64,000 nucleotides of DNA from Flavobacterium undicola (lineage in GTDB: Bacteria > Bacteroidota > Bacteroidia > Flavobacteriales > Flavobacteriaceae), in assembly GCF_009909155.2 (NCBI RefSeq), contig NZ_JAAAPM020000015.1:41148-105147 (forward strand). Direction: 5' to 3'. The position numbers and the translations under genes were made by a program. The notes under the pieces are model-generated. The model was not told the DNA's origin and ran no database searches. It worked only from the letters and a program-made list of their open reading frames with translations. Below are positions 60,185 through 64,000 of this stretch, piece after piece. Numbering within the stretch: position 1 is the first letter of the stretch; each line of letters starts with the position of its first letter.

Positions 60185-61020
60185 ATAGCACTAACTATTT
60201 CATTCAACTTGGCAACTATTTCCCTGGACATATTTACTCCAAAAGTCTTTTTTCTATACTTAGTAATGGGCTGAATTCCTTTTATAACATTAGTAACAAA
60301 CAATTCGTCGGCTTTTTGAAGCTCAAAAGGAGAAATAACCTCCTCAACTACTTCAATTCCTGCAATAGTTTTAGCTAATTTTAAAACTTGTTTGCGCATC
60401 ACTCCATTCAAACAACCTTCAGAAACCGGGGGAGTAATTAATTTATTTCCTATAAGCATAAAAAGATTCCCTTGAATTGCTTCGACAACATTTTTACTGT
60501 CATTCAACAACAAACAATTATCTAAAGCATTCTCATTTGCAAAAATACTTGCAGCAACATTTAAGATTCTATTTGTAGTTTTAATAGAAGACAACAACTG
60601 TTTTGTAATATAAAAATCTTTAAACAAGTCTACTTCATATTCTTTTTCTTCAAAAGAATAAAACACAGCTTCAGTTGCCGTTGCATGAACTAAAAAAGAA
60701 ACCGTATTATCTATTGGCAAATAATAGCCTCCATCATTTCTAAAAACAGTAATTCTAACTCTTGCAGCATTCGAAATAGACAATTTATCCGTCAAAGAAA
60801 GTAATTGCTCTTCTAGGTATTCCATTGTAAAATTCATTGGAATTTCCATTCTCACTACACGCATAGAAGCCATCAATCTAAAATAATGATCTTCTAAATA
60901 AAGTACTTTAGAATTTACAATTTTAACCGTTTCAAAAACCGCATCTCCGTATAAAAAACCACGATTTTGTACTAATATATTTGAATCTTGCGCTACTAAA
61001 GTTCCGTTGAAATTAATCAT
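60181..61020 (-). CDS. Class IV aminotransferase (PabC / D-amino acid aminotransferase type)
   Basis: A 279-residue PLP enzyme of fold type IV. FLYGDAVFETVKI is near the start, the PLP lysine lies in SSIKTTNRILN, NVVEAIQGNLFM is the acidic and phosphate-contact segment and CLNGVMRKQVL the second. It could be aminodeoxychorismate lyase (folate synthesis) or a D-amino acid/branched-chain aminotransferase; the family cannot be split reliably by eye. It is a single gene on the minus strand, with the terminator of the START-like gene just upstream. Confidence 0.85.
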   Translation of the reverse strand: MINFNGTLVAQDSNILVQNRGFLYGDAVFETVKIVNSKVLYLEDHYFRLMASMRVVRMEIPMNFTMEYLEEQLLSLTDKLSISNAARVRITVFRNDGGYYLPIDNTVSFLVHATATEAVFYSFEEKEYEVDLFKDFYITKQLLSSIKTTNRILNVAASIFANENALDNCLLLNDSKNVVEAIQGNLFMLIGNKLITPPVSEGCLNGVMRKQVLKLAKTIAGIEVVEEVISPFELQKADELFVTNVIKGIQPITKYRKKTFGVNMSREIVAKLNEIVSAI

Positions 61021-61027
61021 AAAAAAA

Positions 61028-61048
61028 GCCCTGAATTTTGTTCAGGGC
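61028..61048 (-). terminator. Terminator after the START-like gene
   Basis: A perfect 8-bp stem GCCCTGAA (61028-61035) / TTCAGGGC (61041-61048), followed on the minus strand by seven T. Confidence 0.85.
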
Positions 61049-61075
61049 AAATATAAGTTATAAAAATAGAATTCT

Positions 61076-61468
61076 CTATACAGAACCTAAGAGATGTTTT
61101 AAATCAGAAATTTGATTTTCCCATAATTGTTTGGCTTCATCAACTTCTTCCTCATCCGCAAAATCAATTATCATCAAAGAAACATCTTTAGTCAACTCAT
61201 CCTCTAATATGTGTAATTCAAAAAAATAATCAGTATCCTTACCCGCCGTATCAATCCATTTAAACTTTACTTTCTCTCCTGATTTTTTAGAAGCTAATCT
61301 TGCTTTTTCTTCGGAATCATTCCAAATAAAAGTAAAAAACTCTCCTCTTGAGTTCACATCATCAGCAAACCATTCAGATAAACCAGAAGGAGTAGAAATA
61401 TATTGATATAATAATTGCGGCGAAGAATTTATAGGAAACTCAATTTCGTAACGTACTTTAACATCCAT
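61076..61468 (-). CDS. START-like (SRPBCC/AHSA1-type) domain protein
   Basis: A 130-residue protein with the SRPBCC fold: INSSPQLLYQYISTPSGLSEWF is the typical opening, GEFFTFIWNDSEEKARLASK the central strands and a long C-terminal helix (EAKQLWENQISDLKHLLG). This form is conserved in Bacteroidetes under the name START-like domain protein, with unknown ligand. Cytosolic, monocistronic. The N-terminal and C-terminal parts are intact, and the length is right for the family. Confidence 0.85.
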   Translation of the reverse strand: MDVKVRYEIEFPINSSPQLLYQYISTPSGLSEWFADDVNSRGEFFTFIWNDSEEKARLASKKSGEKVKFKWIDTAGKDTDYFFELHILEDELTKDVSLMIIDFADEEEVDEAKQLWENQISDLKHLLGSV

Positions 61469-61556
61469 AAAAGCAGATTTATTTTTTTTCGAATATATAG
61501 AATATAATGCCTAAAAAAAAACGTTTTTAAAAATATTTTTTTTCTTCATTTTATGC

Positions 61557-61586
61557 TTGCAACTTTTAATTTTATTTCTATCTTTG
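61557..61586 (+). promoter_or_regulatory. Promoter of the tRNA gene (TTG-N19-TATCTTTG)
   Basis: TTG (61557-61559) and TATCTTTG (61579-61586) are 19 bases apart, canonical. The tRNA starts about 30 bases after the likely transcription start. Confidence 0.75.
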
Positions 61587-61622
61587 CACCCGCAATCAGG
61601 AACAGTATTTACCTGAACATTT

Positions 61623-61696
61623 GGCGAGGTAGCTCAGTTGGTTAGAGCGCAGGATTCATAACCCTGAGGTCACGGGTTCAACTCCCGTCTTCGCTA
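61623..61696 (+). tRNA. tRNA with CAT anticodon (tRNA-Met; tRNA-Ile2 not excluded)
   Basis: The cloverleaf reads GGCGAGG acceptor, GCTCAGTTGGTTAGAGC D arm, an anticodon arm with CAT at 61657-61659, and the T arm ACGGGTTCAACTCCCGT, then CTTCGCT and discriminator A. CCA is not encoded. Base pair 1-72 is G-U and 31-39 would be A-C, a mismatch at the base of the anticodon loop. D-arm and acceptor features favour elongator Met. The 3' half lies next to a tyrosine integrase, so it is likely the attachment site of an integrated element; the gene itself looks intact. Confidence 0.93.
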
Positions 61697-61729
61697 CTAG
61701 GTTAAAAGACGAAAAAATATAGATTTTAT

Positions 61730-61762
61730 GCGGTTTTAGAGCAATTTAAAACCGCTTTTTTT
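61730..61762 (+). terminator. Terminator of the tRNA, ending exactly at the integrase ATG
   Basis: A perfect 9-bp stem GCGGTTTTA (61730-61738) / TAAAACCGC (61747-61755) with an 8-nt loop and seven T (61756-61762). The next base starts the integrase ATG (61763). Confidence 0.85.
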
Positions 61763-62974
61763 ATGTCTAAAATTCGCCACCTCTTAACGAAAGAATACGC
61801 TAACGCATACGATTTGACTTATAAGAAACAATACTCAGTACCAAAGATTTACGATGCAAATGGAGATTTATCTAAGCGTTGGTACGTGTATTATTCGTTT
61901 CGAAATCCATCAACCGACATGCTCGAAAGACAGACTCCAATCTACTCAGGGGTCAATCAATTCAAAATACTAAAAGAAAGAAAAGAAGCTATAAAAATCC
62001 TTGCTAAGGCAATTGAAACTATTTTAGAAAATGGCTTCAATCCCTATGATGATTCTATTTCTGTTGACGAATCAAAGAAATATAATATTCCAGATGCAGT
62101 TACTTTTGCGCTTGAATTGAAAAAAAATACTTTAAAAGAGAATAGTTATCGTGATTTTAGAGTACGATTAAAATCATTTGAGAAGTGGCTTTTGGAAAAT
62201 GGTTTTGAAAATAGATACATTACAACGGTAAATAAAAAGGCGGTAATCACTTTTCTTAACGCTGTTTTATCGAATACAAGTGCCAAAAATAGAAATAACA
62301 CACGCTCCAATTTGTCAATGTTCTTTCAATCATTAGAGGATAATGATATTATTGCAGATAATTTTGTCAAAAAAATTAATGTTCTAAAATCGTCACCCGA
62401 AAGAAACAAGACTTATAGTACTACCCAAGAAGTTGATATTTTCAATTATCTAAAAAATAATGATGATTTATTACTCTTGTTTATTCAGTTTGTTTCTTAT
62501 AATCATTTGCGCCCTGTAGAAGTTGTCAGGTTGCGCATAAAAGATGTAAACATAAAAGACAAGCTTATTTATATTCGAACCAAAAACAAGGCTGTAAAAA
62601 TCAAAATCATTCCTGAGATACTATTATCCACATTACCCGATTTAGAGAAGTACAATCCGGAAAGTTTTTTGTTCACTCCAAATGGCATTGGCTACGACTG
62701 GACAACTGGAGAAACCGATAAAAGAGATTATTTCAGCAAACGTTTCAAGAAAGTAAAAGACAGTTTAGGATTAGGAAAAGATTACGGGCTTTATAGCTTT
62801 AGACATACTTTCATAACCAAGCTATACAGAGAGCTTGTAAAAAACAGCACTCCATTTGAAGCCAAAAGTAAATTAATGCTAATTACTGGACATACTACAA
62901 TGACTGCATTAGAAAAATATTTACGTGATATTGATGCTGTACTTCCTGATGATTATTCAAAACATATCAAATAA
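61763..62974 (+). CDS. Tyrosine-type site-specific integrase
   Basis: A 403-residue phage/ICE-type integrase. An N-terminal Arm-like domain (KQYSVPKIYDANGDLSKRWYVYYSFRNP, a form common in Bacteroidetes elements) is followed by a SAM-like core-binding domain (about 115-210) and the catalytic domain. Active residues: Arg in YNHLRPVEVVRL, Lys-region TKNKAVKIK, the box YSFRHTF (the usual first His is Tyr), GHTTMTALEKYL (His, Tyr). It directly follows the tRNA in the same direction, as in elements that use the tRNA 3' end as attB. It would have almost no leader behind the tRNA terminator. Confidence 0.92.
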   Translation: MSKIRHLLTKEYANAYDLTYKKQYSVPKIYDANGDLSKRWYVYYSFRNPSTDMLERQTPIYSGVNQFKILKERKEAIKILAKAIETILENGFNPYDDSISVDESKKYNIPDAVTFALELKKNTLKENSYRDFRVRLKSFEKWLLENGFENRYITTVNKKAVITFLNAVLSNTSAKNRNNTRSNLSMFFQSLEDNDIIADNFVKKINVLKSSPERNKTYSTTQEVDIFNYLKNNDDLLLLFIQFVSYNHLRPVEVVRLRIKDVNIKDKLIYIRTKNKAVKIKIIPEILLSTLPDLEKYNPESFLFTPNGIGYDWTTGETDKRDYFSKRFKKVKDSLGLGKDYGLYSFRHTFITKLYRELVKNSTPFEAKSKLMLITGHTTMTALEKYLRDIDAVLPDDYSKHIK

Positions 62975-62995
62975 ATTCGTTTAAACAGTTTTCAA

Positions 62996-63236
62996 TCCAA
63001 TTCTAGTAATATTTTCGGATGGGTCAGTGATATAGAGGACACACATGTTACTGATTTGGAAGATCAGAAAGATTGTTTTTATTGACAATCATTGCTTTTG
63101 TGTGGTGCTATAAAATAGGCGATTATATTGACGAAAAAATAAAAATAAAAAACATGGCAGAAGGTTTGTTAGTGTATTCAAATATGGACTGAATCATTTG
63201 TCTAAATTTCTTTTAATCAGATTTAATATTCTGTAA
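62996..63236 (+). pseudogene. IS4-type transposase, C-terminal remnant with two frameshifts
   Basis: The 372-base gap after the integrase is not empty. In frame 1, 63029-63061 encodes DIEDTHVTDLE. After a one-base shift, 63061 on gives RSERLFLLTIIAFVWCYKIG and DYIDEKIKIK. After a second shift in an A-run, 63153-63236 gives HGRRFVSVFKYGLNHLSKF followed by LLIRFNIL and stop. Together this is the C-terminal end of an IS4-family transposase of the kind seen in Bacteroidetes (the EDTH..DL...AF.W.YK.G...KKHGR pattern). No start codon and no catalytic core remain, so it is a dead fragment. The rest of the gap holds only AT-rich DNA. Confidence 0.75.
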
Positions 63237-63258
63237 ATCAATATATTTAAGTTTTTTT

Positions 63259-63293
63259 TTGTCATGTATATAAATAAAAATGTACTAAATTTA
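63259..63293 (+). promoter_or_regulatory. Possible promoter of the gene at 63347
   Basis: TTG (63259-63261) and TAAATTTA (63286-63293) are 24 bases apart; the last base deviates from TAnnTTTG. A small hairpin CGACAA (63298-63303) / TTGTCG (63311-63316) lies in the leader. Confidence 0.35.
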
Positions 63294-63346
63294 TGTTCGA
63301 CAATTTCGTTTTGTCGTGACACATTTTCCACTAAATATTTAACATT

Positions 63347-63889
63347 ATGAAAAAACATATCACATTCATGGCATTTATCGTCTTATTCTTTGCATTACAA
63401 GGTTTTTTAACATTGGATACAGTTTTGGTAACAGGATGGTCAACTGTGTGGAAGATTGATACTAAATCTATTGGTAAGATAACATTTATGGAACCCCAAA
63501 AAATCAATCCTTTAATTCCTCCTCAGCCTCACGGATTAAAATTTCATCTAACCAAAGATGATTTTCTTCCTGTAGAAAAAGTTTATAAAACTTTTAAGAT
63601 ACGGTTGACTACGTATAATGGAACTCTTCTAAAGGATATTACAGAATTAAAATATTGGACATTCACAAAAGATGTTGTTAATAAGAACGTACCGTTTGTG
63701 GTATTGCAATTCGAATATACTTCACTAAATCCATATGTCAAGGGGAAAAAAAAATTTAAGCTTATTTATGTGCCCCCACATATGAAGATTATACCAAATA
63801 AATGGCAAGAATGGGATTTACGTAAAGGTGTTTGGGCGCTATATAATGATGTAGATCCCCCTTCTGAATATAATACTTTATTGAGTTAG
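63347..63889 (+). CDS. Hypothetical exported protein of the island
   Basis: I do not recognise this 180-residue protein. The N-terminus is a signal peptide or anchor (HITFMAFIVLFFALQGFLTL). The rest is beta-rich and proline-rich in places (QKINPLIPPQPHGLKFHL, VVLQFEYTSLNPYVKGKKKF, DVDPPSEYNTLLS). Many Lys, Tyr and Trp residues suggest an extracellular fold. It sits between an IS remnant and a likely transposase start, so it may be element cargo. No neighbours explain it. Confidence 0.6.
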   Translation: MKKHITFMAFIVLFFALQGFLTLDTVLVTGWSTVWKIDTKSIGKITFMEPQKINPLIPPQPHGLKFHLTKDDFLPVEKVYKTFKIRLTTYNGTLLKDITELKYWTFTKDVVNKNVPFVVLQFEYTSLNPYVKGKKKFKLIYVPPHMKIIPNKWQEWDLRKGVWALYNDVDPPSEYNTLLS

Positions 63890-63931
63890 TCATTTAGTTT
63901 CTGTATTTTTATGTCTTTAAAAACAGTCGTT

Positions 63932-64000
63932 ATGGAAGTATTTGAAGGACAAAGCATACTAAACTTTATAAAAGAATTGCCAAATGATGAAGCTTGCAAA
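63932..64000 (+). CDS. Start of a probable IS1595-type transposase, truncated by window edge
   Basis: The frame from the ATG at 63932 (in-frame alternative ATG at 63911) is open to the window end. The 23 visible residues, MEVFEGQSILNFIKELPNDE then ACK, match the way IS1595/ISXO2-like transposases begin (a short helix, then N-D-x-x-C-x and a later zinc ribbon). The zinc ribbon and the catalytic domain would lie beyond the window, so the family is a guess from the first residues. Confidence 0.45.
   Translation, partial: MEVFEGQSILNFIKELPNDEACK

Noticed and set aside
61763..64000. A complete prophage
   Set aside because: Only the integrase, an IS remnant, one unknown protein and a transposase start are visible. 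No structural or packaging genes are in view, so ICE, prophage and island cannot be told apart here.

Overview
The window is AT-rich chromosomal DNA from a member of the Flavobacteriaceae, most likely Flavobacterium. The evidence is the gene content (LETM1-related biofilm-associated protein, DUF4199, DUF4290, DUF4251, alternative GlmU, type B L31, a CarB without its regulatory domain, a TonB-dependent receptor, PorT-like barrels). Promoters also fit the Bacteroidetes form TTG-N17-19-TAnnTTTG, and Shine-Dalgarno sequences are nearly absent. Most of the window (1 to about 61,620) is core genome. The last 2.4 kb is the left edge of an integrated element at a tRNA gene.

Layout. 1-7,580: fatty-acid degradation. 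The tail of an acyl-CoA ligase is followed by a MarR regulator and then by genes in the order fadN, fadA, fadE, as in the Bacillus fadNAE operon. Each of the two fad junctions holds a gene for a four-helix-bundle protein of the 23S-rRNA-intervening-sequence family, and each of these genes sits inside its own inverted repeat. 7,590-15,260: small envelope and stress genes (DUF4251, SodC lipoprotein, LETM1-related protein), a carbonic anhydrase plus SulP transporter pair, OxyR with both redox cysteines, and two tandem paralogous small proteins. 15,400-26,500: mnmD, ilvE, an NTP pyrophosphohydrolase, an ECF sigma/anti-sigma-like/sensor cluster, a secreted protein with exact 63-bp coding repeats, kup, a DUF2459 protein and an accessory membrane-anchored protein. 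26,700-35,600: carB, rpmH, a TPR-like membrane protein, a hydrolase, a GNAT-like protein, an ABC-F ATPase, alternative glmU, rpmE2. 35,800-47,100: DUF4199, a glycosyltransferase, a phosphosugar mutase, an MsbA-like exporter, DUF2971, a lipoprotein, a TonB-dependent receptor and an M23 peptidase. 47,200-61,470: zapB-like and zapA genes, a 6S-RNA-like structured RNA, rny, xerD, two outer-membrane barrels, aroQ, a CDF transporter, murA, DUF4290, DUF493, recQ, fmt, HU, yqgE, a class IV aminotransferase and a START-like protein.

61,623-64,000: a tRNA with a CAT anticodon, whose terminator ends exactly at the start codon of a tyrosine integrase. Then come a frameshifted C-terminal remnant of an IS4-type transposase, an unknown secreted protein, and the first codons of what looks like an IS1595-type transposase. 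This reads as attL of an island that continues past the window.

The signal I consider most unusual is the set of inverted-repeat elements lying between co-directional genes. Two carry four-helix-bundle ORFs inside the fad operon. Three others (about 32,021, 41,156 and 54,861) have no ORF. The arms of the two ORF-carrying elements differ in sequence but both can form a long stem with the gene in the loop. This resembles 23S rRNA intervening sequences, but here in a protein-coding transcript.
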